DNA of 64,000 bases from JAPOXR01 sp964291445 (GCA_964291445.2 OZ219862.1:1302001-1366000); one strand, 5' to 3'; positions 50,945 through 60,834 are shown, numbered from the stretch's first letter. The notes: a model not told the origin generated them from the sequence alone. Numbers and translations are program-made.

Positions 50945-51780
50945 CGGTCCGACTCCCCGGCCTCCAGCGGGTCCAGTGATCTCGGTGCCTGCCCCTGCAG
51001 CTGGGCCATCCAGTCGATTGCCAGCCGGAACCGCACGTTCCTGCCGATACAGATGATCGCCGGCGGCCCCATCCCGTGTCGGGCGGCGTCGCTGGCCGCC
51101 GCTCCCAGGGTGGTCTCCAGCGATCGCTGGTTGGGCAGGGTGGCATTCTGCACGATCAGCACCGGCTCCTCCTTCTGCCGGCCGCCTTCCAGCAGCCGGC
51201 CGGCAATCTCCGCCAGGTGCACCATGGCCATGTAGATGACCAGCATCTGCGAGCCCCGGGCCATCTGGGCCCAGTCCACCGAGTGCGGGGCATCGCCGTC
51301 GCGCTCATGCCCGGTGATGAAGGTCACCGACTGGTTTGCATCCCGGTGGGTGGCCGGAACCCCGGCATAGGCGATGCCGCCGATCCCGGCGGTGATTCCG
51401 GGGGTTGCCCGGAAGGGAATCCCGGCCCTGACCAGCGCCAGCGCTTCCTCGCCGCCACGGCCGAACACGAACGGGTCGCCACCCTTCATCCTGGCCACCC
51501 GGCGGCCTGCCCTGGCATGGCGGATCAGCCGCAGCGAGATGTCCTGCTGGGTCGGCGATGGCTTGCCGCCACGCTTCCCGGCGCTCTCGACCACCACCTC
51601 CGGCCGGGCGAATTGCAGCATCTGGCGGTTGAACAACGCGTCATGGACCACCACGTCGGCCTGGCGAAGCACGTTGAGTCCGTGCAGGGTCAGAAGACCC
51701 GGGTCGCCTGGTCCGGCGCCAACCAGCCAGACCATCCCCCCGGGGAACACCGGCCAGTCATATTCCTGTGGCAAATCCAA
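50926..51780 (-). CDS. cobA: Uroporphyrinogen-III C-methyltransferase
   Basis: The protein of 284 residues has VWLVGAGPGDPGLLTLHGLN near its start, VVVHDALFNRQML, RVARMKGGDPFVFGRGGEEA and ATPGITAGIGGIAYAGVPAT, all SUMT marks. It makes precorrin-2 by methylating C2 and C7 of uroporphyrinogen III, the entry to the corrin pathway and to siroheme. I prefer TTG at 51778-51780 because AGGAGG sits six bases upstream; the frame could also start at TTG 51807. It lacks the CysG oxidase/ferrochelatase part. It is divergent from cbiD. Confidence 0.93.
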   Translation of the reverse strand: MDLPQEYDWPVFPGGMVWLVGAGPGDPGLLTLHGLNVLRQADVVVHDALFNRQMLQFARPEVVVESAGKRGGKPSPTQQDISLRLIRHARAGRRVARMKGGDPFVFGRGGEEALALVRAGIPFRATPGITAGIGGIAYAGVPATHRDANQSVTFITGHERDGDAPHSVDWAQMARGSQMLVIYMAMVHLAEIAGRLLEGGRQKEEPVLIVQNATLPNQRSLETTLGAAASDAARHGMGPPAIICIGRNVRFRLAIDWMAQLQGQAPRSLDPLEAGESDRWGGLH

Positions 51781-51831
51781 TCCCGGCCTCCTGGAATTCC
51801 TCGTCAAGGGGGTAGCGCCCTGGTTGAATTC

Positions 51832-51842
51832 GGTAAATTACC
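51832..51842. promoter_or_regulatory. Palindrome GGTAAATTACC in the cobA/cbiD divergent region
   Basis: A perfect 11-bp palindrome lies in a short AT-rich gap between two divergent coding regions. On the plus strand, TTTTGA (51852-51857) and TATTGT (51874-51879) with 16 bp between are a possible cbiD promoter. The palindrome is in position to control both directions. Confidence 0.35.
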
Positions 51843-51887
51843 AGAACGGACTTTTGATTATCTGACAAGTCCATATTGTAACAGGTC

Positions 51888-53000
51888 ATGGGACGAATAC
51901 CGACGGGAACACTTCGGACCGGGTTTACCACCGGAGCCTGCGCCATGGCGGCCGCCATGGCCGCCTGCAACAGGCTGTTCGGCAGCCCCTGGCCCGACCC
52001 GGTCGGCATCTGGCTGCCCGGTGGCCAGGATCCGTGCTTCGGGCTCGAGATCCGGGAATCGGGCGATGGCTGGGCGCGTGCCGCGGTCCGCAAGGATGCC
52101 GGCGATGACCCGGATGTCACCCACAAGGCGCTGATCATTGCCACCGTGTCCCTGGCCTCCCCGGGCTCGGGGCTGACCTTCCTGGCCGGCGACGGCGTCG
52201 GCACCGTGACCAGGCCGGGGTTGCCGCTGCCGGTCGGCGAGCCGGCGATCAATCCGGCACCACGCCGGATGATCAGCGAGGCACTGTCCCGGATCGCCGA
52301 CATCCATCGGCGGCACTGCGACCTCTCCGTCGAGATCTCGGTTCCCGGCGGCAGGGAGTTGGCCAGCCAGACCTGGAATCCGCGCCTCGGCATCCAGGGT
52401 GGGCTCTCGATCCTGGGTACGACCGGGATCGTCAAGCCGTATTCGTGCGCGGCCTGGATTGCATCGGTGCATATGGGGGTGGACGTGGCACGGGCAAACG
52501 GGCTCGACCATGTGGTCGGCTCGACCGGATCGGTATCGGAGGCGGCGGCCCAGCGACTCTACCGGCTGCCGGATCATGCGATGCTCGACATGGGTGACTT
52601 CGTCGGCGGGCTGCTGAAATACCTGCGCCGTCATCCGGTGCCACGCCTCACCATCGCCGGCGGGTTCGGCAAGCTCTCCAAGCTGGCCCAGGGCGCATCC
52701 GACCTGCATTCCTCCCGCTCGCAGGTGGATCTTGCCGCGCTGGCAAAACTGGCCGCGGGCACCAGCCGGGACGGACCCGGTCTCGCCCGGATGATCACCA
52801 AGGCCAATACCGCCCGGATGGCGCTCCAATTGGCCGGGCCCGAACTTGCCGCTGCGGTGGCGACCAGGGCCCGGAAGGCTGCCGAGACCATGTTGCGAGA
52901 TGCGCCGATCGAGGTCGAGATCATGATCATCGACCGCGACGGCTCGGTGATTGGCCGGCACAGCCGGTCGCCGTTTCCGCCGCTGCGTGGCGAGTCTTGA
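51888..53000 (+). CDS. cbiD: Cobalt-precorrin-5B C1-methyltransferase
   Basis: The 370-residue protein starts TLRTGFTTGACAMAAAMAAC, the CbiD signature (R.G.TTGACA.AA). It has GDGVGTVTRPGLPLPVGEPA and GIQGGLSILGTTGIVKPYSC, then MGDFVGGLLKYL and LTIAGGFGKLSKLAQG. It methylates C1 in routes that lack CobF. It is the first gene of the second plus-strand cob operon and its stop shares a base with the cobK ATG. Confidence 0.95.
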   Translation: MGRIPTGTLRTGFTTGACAMAAAMAACNRLFGSPWPDPVGIWLPGGQDPCFGLEIRESGDGWARAAVRKDAGDDPDVTHKALIIATVSLASPGSGLTFLAGDGVGTVTRPGLPLPVGEPAINPAPRRMISEALSRIADIHRRHCDLSVEISVPGGRELASQTWNPRLGIQGGLSILGTTGIVKPYSCAAWIASVHMGVDVARANGLDHVVGSTGSVSEAAAQRLYRLPDHAMLDMGDFVGGLLKYLRRHPVPRLTIAGGFGKLSKLAQGASDLHSSRSQVDLAALAKLAAGTSRDGPGLARMITKANTARMALQLAGPELAAAVATRARKAAETMLRDAPIEVEIMIIDRDGSVIGRHSRSPFPPLRGES

Positions 53001-53788
53001 TGCGTCCCTCGAGGATACTGCTCCTGGCCGGCACCTTCGAGGCCAGGAAGATTGCCGCCCTCCTCGCCGCCCATCCCGGCATCGAGGTCACCGCCTCCCT
53101 TGCCGGCCGCGTCACCAGGCCGGCCACCTACCCGGTTCCCGTTGTCAGCGGCGGATTTGGCGGTGCGGCCGGGATGACGCAGATGCTGGAGCGGGACGGC
53201 ATCGATCTCCTGGTCGACGCCACCCACCCCTTCGCCGTCAACATCACCGCCAACGCCGCCAGGGCATGTGAAATGGCCGGCATCGAAATGCTCCGGTTTG
53301 ACCGCCCGCGCTGGATGCCCGGCGAGGATGACCGCTGGCTGGAATTTGCCACGCTGGACGAGGCCATCGGGGCAATCCCGGGCGGATTCCGGGCGTTTGC
53401 CCCGCTCGGAAGCGGGGTGCTCGACACCCCTGTCCGTGAGTTGCTCGCCAACCGGCCGGATCTGGAATTCGTGCTGCGGCTGATCGAGGCGCCCGGCAAA
53501 CCCTTGCCGGACAATGTCGTCGCCTGCCTCGCCTCCCGCCCGGCCGAGAACTGGCAGGATGAGGCAAGGCTGCTCGAGCGGCAGGGATGCGATTGCGTGC
53601 TGTGCCGCAATGCCGGCGGCACAGCTGGCGCGGCCAAGCTGCGGGCGGCGGCCGAACTCTTCCTGCCGGTCTACATGGTGTTGCCACCACAACCGGCGGA
53701 GGGTTTGCGGCGTCTGCGCCTGTTCACGGATGAAACCATGTTGGCAGACTGGGTCGGCAAGACCCTCGGGCGACGGGGGGAAGAATGA
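53000..53788 (+). CDS. cobK: Precorrin-6A / cobalt-precorrin-6A reductase
   Basis: The 262-residue protein starts RILLLAGTFEARKIAALLAA, the CobK/CbiJ start (LLAGTxEA). It has VVSGGFGGAAGMTQML, LVDATHPFAVNITANAARAC and DCVLCRNAGGTAGAAKLRAA. It reduces the macrocycle with NADPH. ATG 53000 overlaps the cbiD stop; a TTG three bases earlier is in frame. Confidence 0.94.
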   Translation: MRPSRILLLAGTFEARKIAALLAAHPGIEVTASLAGRVTRPATYPVPVVSGGFGGAAGMTQMLERDGIDLLVDATHPFAVNITANAARACEMAGIEMLRFDRPRWMPGEDDRWLEFATLDEAIGAIPGGFRAFAPLGSGVLDTPVRELLANRPDLEFVLRLIEAPGKPLPDNVVACLASRPAENWQDEARLLERQGCDCVLCRNAGGTAGAAKLRAAAELFLPVYMVLPPQPAEGLRRLRLFTDETMLADWVGKTLGRRGEE

Positions 53789-53910
53789 GCATGCATCCTC
53801 CTCGCCTGTCCTGCATTCATGCGAGGCCCGGCGGCGGATCTCGGAGAGTTGGCCAGTGACGGGTCATTCGGTTACACAGGCGATGATTCGGACATCGGGA
53901 CGGAGAGGCA

Positions 53911-54984
53911 ATGCAGGGCAGGATACCCACGACGGTGATCACCGGTTTCCTCGGGGCCGGCAAGACCACGATGATACGCCAGCTGCTCGACCAGGCCGAA
54001 GGCAGGCGCATTGCGCTGATCATCAACGAATTCGGCGAACAGGGAGTCGACCGGGAGATTCTGCGCGGGTGCAATATCGAGGGCTGCGACGAGTCGGGGC
54101 TGGTCGAGCTTGCCAATGGCTGCATCTGCTGCCGGGTTGCAGAGGAATTCGAACCGGCCATCCTGTCGCTGGTATCCATGGAGCGGCCTCCCGATCACAT
54201 CATAATCGAGACCTCCGGCCTGGCCCTTCCGCAACCGCTGTTGCGCGCCTTCGGCTGGCCGGCATTGCGGGGCCGGCTGACCGTCGATGGCGTGGTCGCG
54301 CTATTGGACGGTCCGGCCGTTGATTCCGGCAACTACGTGCAGGATCGCAGCGCCCTGGACCGGCAGCGGCTGGAGGATGACAGCCTCGATCATGACACGC
54401 CGATCATCGAATTGTTCGAAGACCAGCTTGCCAGCGCCGACATGGTGGTGATCAACAAAACCGACCTGATGCAGCCTGCCTCGGTGGACCAGCTGCGCAC
54501 ATCCCTGCGGCAACAATTGCGGCCGGGGGTGTCGGTGGTCGCGGCAAGGAATGGCGCCGTCGATCTGCGGATGATTCTCGGCATTGATGCCGAAGCCGAA
54601 TCCAGCCTGGCCGACCGGTCGGAGATTCATCACCGGCACGAGCCGGACGAGGCCGAAGGCCCGGATACGGAGCCCGACCACGACCATGACGAATTCGATT
54701 CGACCGTCATTGCCCTGCCCGAGCTTGCCGATCTCGACGGATTCCTTGAGCGGCTGGCCGAACAGATCAGCCGGCATCGGTTGCTGCGGGTCAAGGGTTT
54801 CGCCGCCGTGCAGGGCAAGCCCATGCGCCTGATCATCCAGGCCGTCGGACCTCGCATCAACTGCCATTTCGACCAACCCTTCGAGGTCGGGGCGAGACGG
54901 AGGACCAGCCTGGTGGCGATCGGCGAGGCCGGGATCGACTGGCCGGCGGTCGAAAACGGCCTTCAGCTGCAAGACGGAGCGTAG
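53911..54984 (+). CDS. cobW: CobW GTPase (metallochaperone for cobalt insertion)
   Basis: The 357-residue protein has a Walker A loop GFLGAGKT at residues 12-19, the metal-binding NGCICC at residues 70-74, IETSGLALPQPLLRAF, the base-specificity motif NKTDL, and the COG0523 C-terminal domain (LLRVKGFAAVQGKPMRLIIQ). Between the two a His/Asp/Glu-rich stretch runs from about residue 228 to 246. CobW proteins hand cobalt to CobN-type chelatase, next to which it lies: the cobN ATG begins at the next base. A 122-base gap separates it from cobK and may hold an added promoter. Confidence 0.95.
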   Translation: MQGRIPTTVITGFLGAGKTTMIRQLLDQAEGRRIALIINEFGEQGVDREILRGCNIEGCDESGLVELANGCICCRVAEEFEPAILSLVSMERPPDHIIIETSGLALPQPLLRAFGWPALRGRLTVDGVVALLDGPAVDSGNYVQDRSALDRQRLEDDSLDHDTPIIELFEDQLASADMVVINKTDLMQPASVDQLRTSLRQQLRPGVSVVAARNGAVDLRMILGIDAEAESSLADRSEIHHRHEPDEAEGPDTEPDHDHDEFDSTVIALPELADLDGFLERLAEQISRHRLLRVKGFAAVQGKPMRLIIQAVGPRINCHFDQPFEVGARRRTSLVAIGEAGIDWPAVENGLQLQDGA

Positions 54985-57900
54985 ATGCACCTGCTGGCGG
55001 CCCAACCGGGAATCGTCTCCGATGGCTCCGAACCGGTAGATCCTGACCAGGCGCCCGCCGAGTTGGTCATCCTGTCGGCGGCCGACACCGAGATCGCCGC
55101 CCTGGCCGCCGCCTGCTCCGATGCCGGGCCGGATTTCCTGCGCCTTGCCCAGCTGTCATGGCTTGCCCACCCCTACTCGGTCGACCTTTATATCGAGAAG
55201 ACCGCCTCGCGGGCAAAGCTGGTCATCATCCGGGCCCTCGGGGGCTATCGCTACTGGCAATACTGCCTGGAGCAGTTTTCCACCCGGTTGCAGGAGGCGG
55301 GATGCCGCTTCGCCGCCCTTCCGGGCGATGACGATCCAGACGGTGAATTGCTGGCCCTGTCTTCGCTCGACCACGAGGATTGGAGCCAGCTGCACGGCTA
55401 TTTCAGCGCCGGCGGGCCGGCAAATTCGCGCCGGATCCTGCAATTCTGCCGCCATCTCATCCATGGCGAGCCGAGGCCGCTGCCGCCGACACCCCTGCTC
55501 AAGGCCGGCATCTACTGGCCCGGATCCGAACAGCCGAACCTGGCCGATCTGCGCCGCCATTGGGTCGATGGACAAGGGCATGGCGCCATCATCATGTACC
55601 GGGCCTGGCTCCTGGGCGGCAATACCGGGCCGGTCGACCGGCTGATCCGGGAGTTGCAGGGGCGGAACATCAACCCCCTGCCAATCTACGTGTCGTCACT
55701 GAAGGATCCGGTGTCGGAGGAGACCGTGACGACGCTGTTTGGCGACGTCGCGCCCGATATCGTGTTGAACCTGACCAGTTTTTCCATTGGCGGTGCCGGA
55801 ATTTCATGCCTGGAGCGCCAGCCAACCGTGCTTGACGCACCGGGGCGGCCGGTTCTGCAGGTCATGCTGGCCTCCTGCAGCCATGACAGCTGGCTTGATG
55901 CCGATTACGGGGTCCCGCCGCGTGACATCGCCATGAATGTCTCGCTTCCCGAGGTTGACGGGCGGCTCCTGGCCGGGGTGATCGGCTTCAAGTCGCAATC
56001 CCGAATGGATGACCGGACGCAATGTCCGATCGCCTGCCACGAGGCAAGGGATGACCGGGTTCAATTCGTCGCCGAACTGGCCGGGAACTGGCTGCGCCTG
56101 GCCACAACACCGGCAGGCGAGCGCCGGGTGGCGGTCATACTCGCCAATTACCCGAACAAGGATGGCAGGTTGGCCAATGGCGTCGGGCTGGATACGCCGG
56201 CATCTGCCATCCGGCTGCTGTCGGCGCTTCGGCATGACGGATATGACGTTGCCTCCGCCCCCTTCTCGTCTGCCGCCCTCATGGAGCTGCTCCTGGCCGG
56301 CCCGACCAACCGGCAGCCTGGCAGGACGCACCGCCCTTCCGGGAGCCGGCTCGACCTGGACGACTACGTGCAGCGATGGCAGGGGCTGCCGGCAGCAATC
56401 CGCCGGCAGATCGAGGAGCAATGGGGGCCACCGCAGGATGATCCCGGCCTCGAGGATGGCCGGTTCGTGGTGGCCGCCCATGTCTTCGGCAATGTCGTGG
56501 TGGCAGTGCAGCCGGCACGCGGCTACAACATCGATCCGGTCGAGACCTATCATTCTCCCGACCTGGTGCCGCCGCATTCCTACCTGGCATTCTATTTCTG
56601 GCTACGGGACCGGTTCGGCATCGATGCTGCCATCCACCTCGGCAAGCATGGCAACCTCGAATGGCTTCCCGGCAAATCCGTGGCCCTCTCGCCCTGCTGC
56701 TGGCCGGAAGTCGTGCTCGGGCCGACTCCCAACATCTACCCCTTCATCGTCAACGACCCGGGAGAAGGCACGCAGGCGAAACGGCGCATCCAGTCGGTCA
56801 TCATCGATCACCTGACGCCGCCATTGACCAGGGCCGAGAGCTACGGCCAGCTTGCCGAGATGGAGGCGCTGGTCGACGAGTATTACCAGGCGGCCGGCGT
56901 CGATTCCCGCCGGATCGAATTGCTGCGATCGGGAATTCTTGCCGCCATGGAGACCTCGAGAATCGATGTTGATGCCGGAATCGATGCCGGTGACGATGCC
57001 GACAGCCGGTTGCGCAAGCTCGATGCCTATCTGTGCGAATTGAAGGAGGCGCAGATCCGTGACGGGCTTCACGTATTCGGCGAGGCGCCGCAAGGCCGGT
57101 TGCGGCGCGACCTGGCGCTGGCGCTGGTCCGCATTCCCCGCGGCAATGGCGAGGGCCCGAACGCGTCCCTGCCTCGCTCGCTGGCCGCCGATCTTGCTCT
57201 CGGCGAGGCGTTCGACCCGCTCGATTGTGACCTCGCCGCCGAATGGACCGGCAAGAGGCCACCGGAACTGGCCGGGGTCAGTGCCGATTTGTGGCGAAGC
57301 GCCGGCGACACCGTCGAGCGGCTCGAATTGCTGTCGGCCAAGCTGGTTGATGGCGAAGCCGACCCACCCGGCCCGGACTCGGCCACCGTTCTCCGGCAGG
57401 TCACGAGCGGGATCCTGCCGGTCATTGATTCCTGTGGCCGGGAGGAGATCGCCTCGCTGGCCGCCGCCCTTGACGGCCGGTTCGTGCCGCCGGGGCCCTC
57501 CGGGGCGCCGACCAGGGGCCGGCCCGACGTCCTGCCTACCGGGCGCAATTTCTACTCGGTCGACAGCCGGTCGTTGCCGACCAGGACCGCCTGGGAGCTC
57601 GGCTGGAAATCGGCATCGCTGCTGATCGAGCGACATGTGCAGGATTGCGGCGACTGGCCGCGCAAGGTGGCGGTCACCGCCTGGGGCACTTCCAACATGC
57701 GAACGGGAGGCGACGACATTGCCCAGGCCATGGCATTGATGGGTGTGTGCCCGACATGGGATGCAGGCAGCAACCGGGTCAGCGGCTTCGAGATCATCCC
57801 TTCCGGCGCATTGGGCCGGCCGCGTGTCGATGTGACTTTCCGGGTGTCGGGCTTCTTCCGGGATGCCTTTCCGATGCAGATGGATCTGCTCGCCAGCGCC

Positions 57901-58725
57901 GCGAGGGCGGTGATGGAACTCGACGAGCCCGAGGACATCAACCCGGCGGCGGCGGCCTTCCACAGGGATACGAAGGCAGTCGGCAGTCGGCGAGCCGGCT
58001 TTCGGGTTTTCGGCTCGAAACCCGGGGCTTACGGCGCCGGGCTTCAGGCGCTGATCGACGAGGGCATCTGGCAAGAGCGGCGCGAGTTGGGTCGCAGCTA
58101 CATCGAATGGGGAGGTTATGCCTATGGCGGCGGGGCCGAGGGCGTGACCGCGGGTGACGATTTCTCGGCCCGCCTCGGCGAAGTCGAGGCGGTGATCCAG
58201 AACCAGGACAACCGCGAGCATGATATACTGGACAGTGATGACTATTATCAGTTCGAGGGTGGAATCTCGGCCGCGATCGAGGAGTTGCGCGGCGTGCGCC
58301 CGGTTGCCTACCACAATGACCATTCGAGGCCGGAGCGGCCACGCATACGAACGTTGCAGGAGGAGATCGGCCGGGTGGTCCGCTCGCGGGCGGTCAATCC
58401 GAAATGGATCAATGGCGTCAAGCGCCACGGCTACAAGGGAGCATTCGAAATTGCCGCAACGGTCGACTACCTGTTTGCCTTTGCAGCCACCACCGGCGCC
58501 GCCAGATCCCATCACTTCGACCTGGTCTACGGCGCCTACCTGGAGGATGAGGACACCCGCAATTTCATCCGGGACAACAATCCGCCGGCACTCGGCGAAA
58601 TCGCCAGCCGGTTGCTCGAAGCCATTGAACGTGATCTCTGGCAGCCGCGGCTCAATTCGACCCACGGCATGCTGCGGGAGTTGATAGCCGATTCTGCAAT
58701 GCAAGAAGGGGAGGATGACCAATGA
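54985..58725 (+). CDS. cobN: Cobaltochelatase large subunit
   Basis: The 1,246-residue protein is a full-length CobN/magnesium chelatase H-type subunit. Marks are WLAHPYSVDLYIEKTASRAK and IIRALGGYRYWQYCLEQFS near the start, GNTGPVDRLIREL, the active-region IHLGKHGNLEWLPGKSVALS near residue 553, and FEGGISAAIEELRG and YLFAFAATTGAARSHHFDLV near the end. With CobS and CobT (not in this window) it inserts cobalt into hydrogenobyrinic acid a,c-diamide using ATP. It is immediately downstream of cobW and overlaps cobO by four bases. Confidence 0.96.
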   Translation: MHLLAAQPGIVSDGSEPVDPDQAPAELVILSAADTEIAALAAACSDAGPDFLRLAQLSWLAHPYSVDLYIEKTASRAKLVIIRALGGYRYWQYCLEQFSTRLQEAGCRFAALPGDDDPDGELLALSSLDHEDWSQLHGYFSAGGPANSRRILQFCRHLIHGEPRPLPPTPLLKAGIYWPGSEQPNLADLRRHWVDGQGHGAIIMYRAWLLGGNTGPVDRLIRELQGRNINPLPIYVSSLKDPVSEETVTTLFGDVAPDIVLNLTSFSIGGAGISCLERQPTVLDAPGRPVLQVMLASCSHDSWLDADYGVPPRDIAMNVSLPEVDGRLLAGVIGFKSQSRMDDRTQCPIACHEARDDRVQFVAELAGNWLRLATTPAGERRVAVILANYPNKDGRLANGVGLDTPASAIRLLSALRHDGYDVASAPFSSAALMELLLAGPTNRQPGRTHRPSGSRLDLDDYVQRWQGLPAAIRRQIEEQWGPPQDDPGLEDGRFVVAAHVFGNVVVAVQPARGYNIDPVETYHSPDLVPPHSYLAFYFWLRDRFGIDAAIHLGKHGNLEWLPGKSVALSPCCWPEVVLGPTPNIYPFIVNDPGEGTQAKRRIQSVIIDHLTPPLTRAESYGQLAEMEALVDEYYQAAGVDSRRIELLRSGILAAMETSRIDVDAGIDAGDDADSRLRKLDAYLCELKEAQIRDGLHVFGEAPQGRLRRDLALALVRIPRGNGEGPNASLPRSLAADLALGEAFDPLDCDLAAEWTGKRPPELAGVSADLWRSAGDTVERLELLSAKLVDGEADPPGPDSATVLRQVTSGILPVIDSCGREEIASLAAALDGRFVPPGPSGAPTRGRPDVLPTGRNFYSVDSRSLPTRTAWELGWKSASLLIERHVQDCGDWPRKVAVTAWGTSNMRTGGDDIAQAMALMGVCPTWDAGSNRVSGFEIIPSGALGRPRVDVTFRVSGFFRDAFPMQMDLLASAARAVMELDEPEDINPAAAAFHRDTKAVGSRRAGFRVFGSKPGAYGAGLQALIDEGIWQERRELGRSYIEWGGYAYGGGAEGVTAGDDFSARLGEVEAVIQNQDNREHDILDSDDYYQFEGGISAAIEELRGVRPVAYHNDHSRPERPRIRTLQEEIGRVVRSRAVNPKWINGVKRHGYKGAFEIAATVDYLFAFAATTGAARSHHFDLVYGAYLEDEDTRNFIRDNNPPALGEIASRLLEAIERDLWQPRLNSTHGMLRELIADSAMQEGEDDQ

Positions 58726-59330
58726 CCGACGATCTTGAACGCCACAAGGCCAGGATGGCCAAGAAGAAAGCTGCCCGCGACCGGATCATGGCCACAAAGA
58801 CCCGGGACAAGGGCCTGATCATCGTCCATACCGGCAAGGGAAAGGGCAAGTCCTCGGCCGCCTTCGGCATGATCTTCCGCTGCATTGCCCATGGCATTCC
58901 CTGCGCGGTCGTGCAGTTCATCAAGGGTGGCATGGAGACCGGGGAGCGGTCGCTGATCACGGAGCATTTCGCCAGGCAATGCCAGTTCCATACCATGGGC
59001 GAGGGCTTTACCTGGGAGACGCAGGACCGAGCACGCGATATCCGGATGGCAGGGGCCGCCTGGGCAAAGGCCAGGGAGATCATTCTCGATCCGTCCACCA
59101 GGCTGGTGTTGCTCGACGAGATCAATATCGCCATTCGCTACGGCTACCTCGATATCGAGGAGGTTGTGGCGTTTCTCGAGAATGACAGGCCGGAGGACAC
59201 CCATGTGATCCTCACCGGTCGCAATGCCGCCGACAGCCTCATCGAGATTGCCGACCTCGCCACCGAGATGACCCTGGTCAAGCATCCCTTCAGATCCGGC
59301 ATCAAGGCCCAACCCGGGATCGAATTCTAG
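58722..59330 (+). CDS. cobO: Corrinoid adenosyltransferase (CobA/CobO/BtuR type)
   Basis: The 202-residue protein has a P-loop GKGKGKSS at residues 38-45, CAVVQFIKGGMETGERSLIT, GEGFTWETQDRARDIRMAGA, VLLDEINIAIRYGYLDIEEV, and HVILTGRNAADSLIEIADLA. It adds the 5'-deoxyadenosyl group to the corrinoid Co(I). ATG 58722 overlaps the cobN stop. A 31-base gap separates it from cobQ. Confidence 0.96.
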   Translation: MTDDLERHKARMAKKKAARDRIMATKTRDKGLIIVHTGKGKGKSSAAFGMIFRCIAHGIPCAVVQFIKGGMETGERSLITEHFARQCQFHTMGEGFTWETQDRARDIRMAGAAWAKAREIILDPSTRLVLLDEINIAIRYGYLDIEEVVAFLENDRPEDTHVILTGRNAADSLIEIADLATEMTLVKHPFRSGIKAQPGIEF

Positions 59331-59361
59331 GCGACAGCTACGTCCGGGGAGGAGTGTCGGC

Positions 59362-60825
59362 ATGGCCAGGGCATTGATGATCCAGGGCACCGGATCGCAT
59401 GTCGGCAAGTCGATCATGGTTGCCGGCCTGTGCCGGGCCTTCAGCCAGCGTGGATTCCGGGTCAGACCCTTCAAGCCGCAAAACATGTCGAACAATGCCG
59501 CCGCCTGTCGCGACGGGGAAATCAGCCGGGCCCAGGCGTTGCAGGCCCAGGCCTGCGGTGTGGAGCCCTCTACCGACATGAACCCGGTGCTGCTCAAGCC
59601 GGAAAGCGAATCCGGCGCCCAGATCATCGTGCAGGGGGAGCGCCATGCAACCCTGTCGGCAAGGGAATATGTCGGGCACAAACCCGCCCTGATGAAGAAG
59701 GTGTGCGAGAGCTACCGGCGGCTTGCCGGGGAAGCGGACATCGTGCTGGTCGAGGGAGCTGGCAGTCCGGCGGAAGTCAATTTGCGCCGGGGCGACCTGG
59801 CCAATATGGGATTTGCCCGCCAGATGAAGGTTCCGGTGGTGCTGGTGGCCGATATTGAACGGGGCGGCACCATCGCCCAGCTGGTCGGCACCAGGGCCGT
59901 GATCAGCGGCAAGGATAACGCGTTGATCAAGGGCTTCATCATCAACAAGTTCCGGGGCGATCCGACGCTGTTCGAGGATGGCTACCGGTTCATCGAGCAC
60001 AGGACCGCATGGCGCGGCGTCGGAATCGTCCCGTGGTTCGCCGATGCCTGGCGCCTCCCGGCCGAGGATGCCCAGGACCTTGCCAGGATCCGGCCTCGCC
60101 GGGACGGGCTGCGGATTGTCTGCCTCGGCCTGTCGAGAATTGCCAATTTCGACGATCTCGACCCCCTTCGGCTAGAGCCGCATGTCTCGGTCAGCCTGCT
60201 CGGGCAGGGCCAGGTGCTTCCGGGAAATGTCGATCTGGTCATCATCCCCGGCACCAAGTCGACCAGGTCCGATCTCGAATTCCTGCGGCGGCAGGGCTGG
60301 GACATCGACCTCAAGGCGCATCTGCGCCGGGGCGGCCGGGTCCTGGGAATCTGCGGCGGCTTCCAGATGCTGGGCAGGATGATCAATGATCCTCACGGCA
60401 TCGAGGGCAGTGCCGGCGCAACGCCGGGGCTGGGCCTGCTGGATGTCGAGACGTGCATGTCCACCGAAAAGACGGTCAGCAATGTCACGGTTCTCCACCG
60501 GGGCATCGACCGGCCGGTCGATGCATACGAGATCCATATCGGCCGCACGGCCGGCCCTGACCGGGGCCGACCATTCGCTCATGTCATGGAGGAAGGAGGC
60601 CCGGTTGCCGAGGGGGCGGTTTCGGCCGACGGCCAGGTGGCCGGAACCTATCTGCACGGGCTTTTTGCCGATGACCGGATGCGGGGAGCCTTTCTCGGGG
60701 ATCTTGGCGCCACCGGCAACCAGGCAGGGTACCGGCAACTGGTCGAGACAACGCTCGATGACCTCGCCAGCCATCTTGCCTCCTGTCTCGACCTGGACCG
60801 CCTCTACCGGATGACGCGGAACTGA
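59362..60825 (+). CDS. cobQ: Adenosylcobyric acid synthase (glutamine-hydrolysing)
   Basis: The 487-residue protein has an N-terminal ATP-binding part (LMIQGTGSHVGKSIMVAGL, then VRPFKPQNMSNNAAAC and VEGAGSPAEVNLR). A C-terminal amidotransferase part carries the nucleophile C331 in GICGGFQMLGR and a histidine in GTYLHGLFADD. It amidates the b, d, e and g side chains. It is the last gene of the plus-strand cob operon; its stop and that of convergent hemA are nine bases apart. Confidence 0.96.
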   Translation: MARALMIQGTGSHVGKSIMVAGLCRAFSQRGFRVRPFKPQNMSNNAAACRDGEISRAQALQAQACGVEPSTDMNPVLLKPESESGAQIIVQGERHATLSAREYVGHKPALMKKVCESYRRLAGEADIVLVEGAGSPAEVNLRRGDLANMGFARQMKVPVVLVADIERGGTIAQLVGTRAVISGKDNALIKGFIINKFRGDPTLFEDGYRFIEHRTAWRGVGIVPWFADAWRLPAEDAQDLARIRPRRDGLRIVCLGLSRIANFDDLDPLRLEPHVSVSLLGQGQVLPGNVDLVIIPGTKSTRSDLEFLRRQGWDIDLKAHLRRGGRVLGICGGFQMLGRMINDPHGIEGSAGATPGLGLLDVETCMSTEKTVSNVTVLHRGIDRPVDAYEIHIGRTAGPDRGRPFAHVMEEGGPVAEGAVSADGQVAGTYLHGLFADDRMRGAFLGDLGATGNQAGYRQLVETTLDDLASHLASCLDLDRLYRMTRN

Positions 60826-60834
60826 GTTCAGGCC

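Noticed and set aside
56602..58722. 706-residue minus-strand open frame
   Set aside because: Shadow of cobN in a GC-rich region; no recognisable motif.
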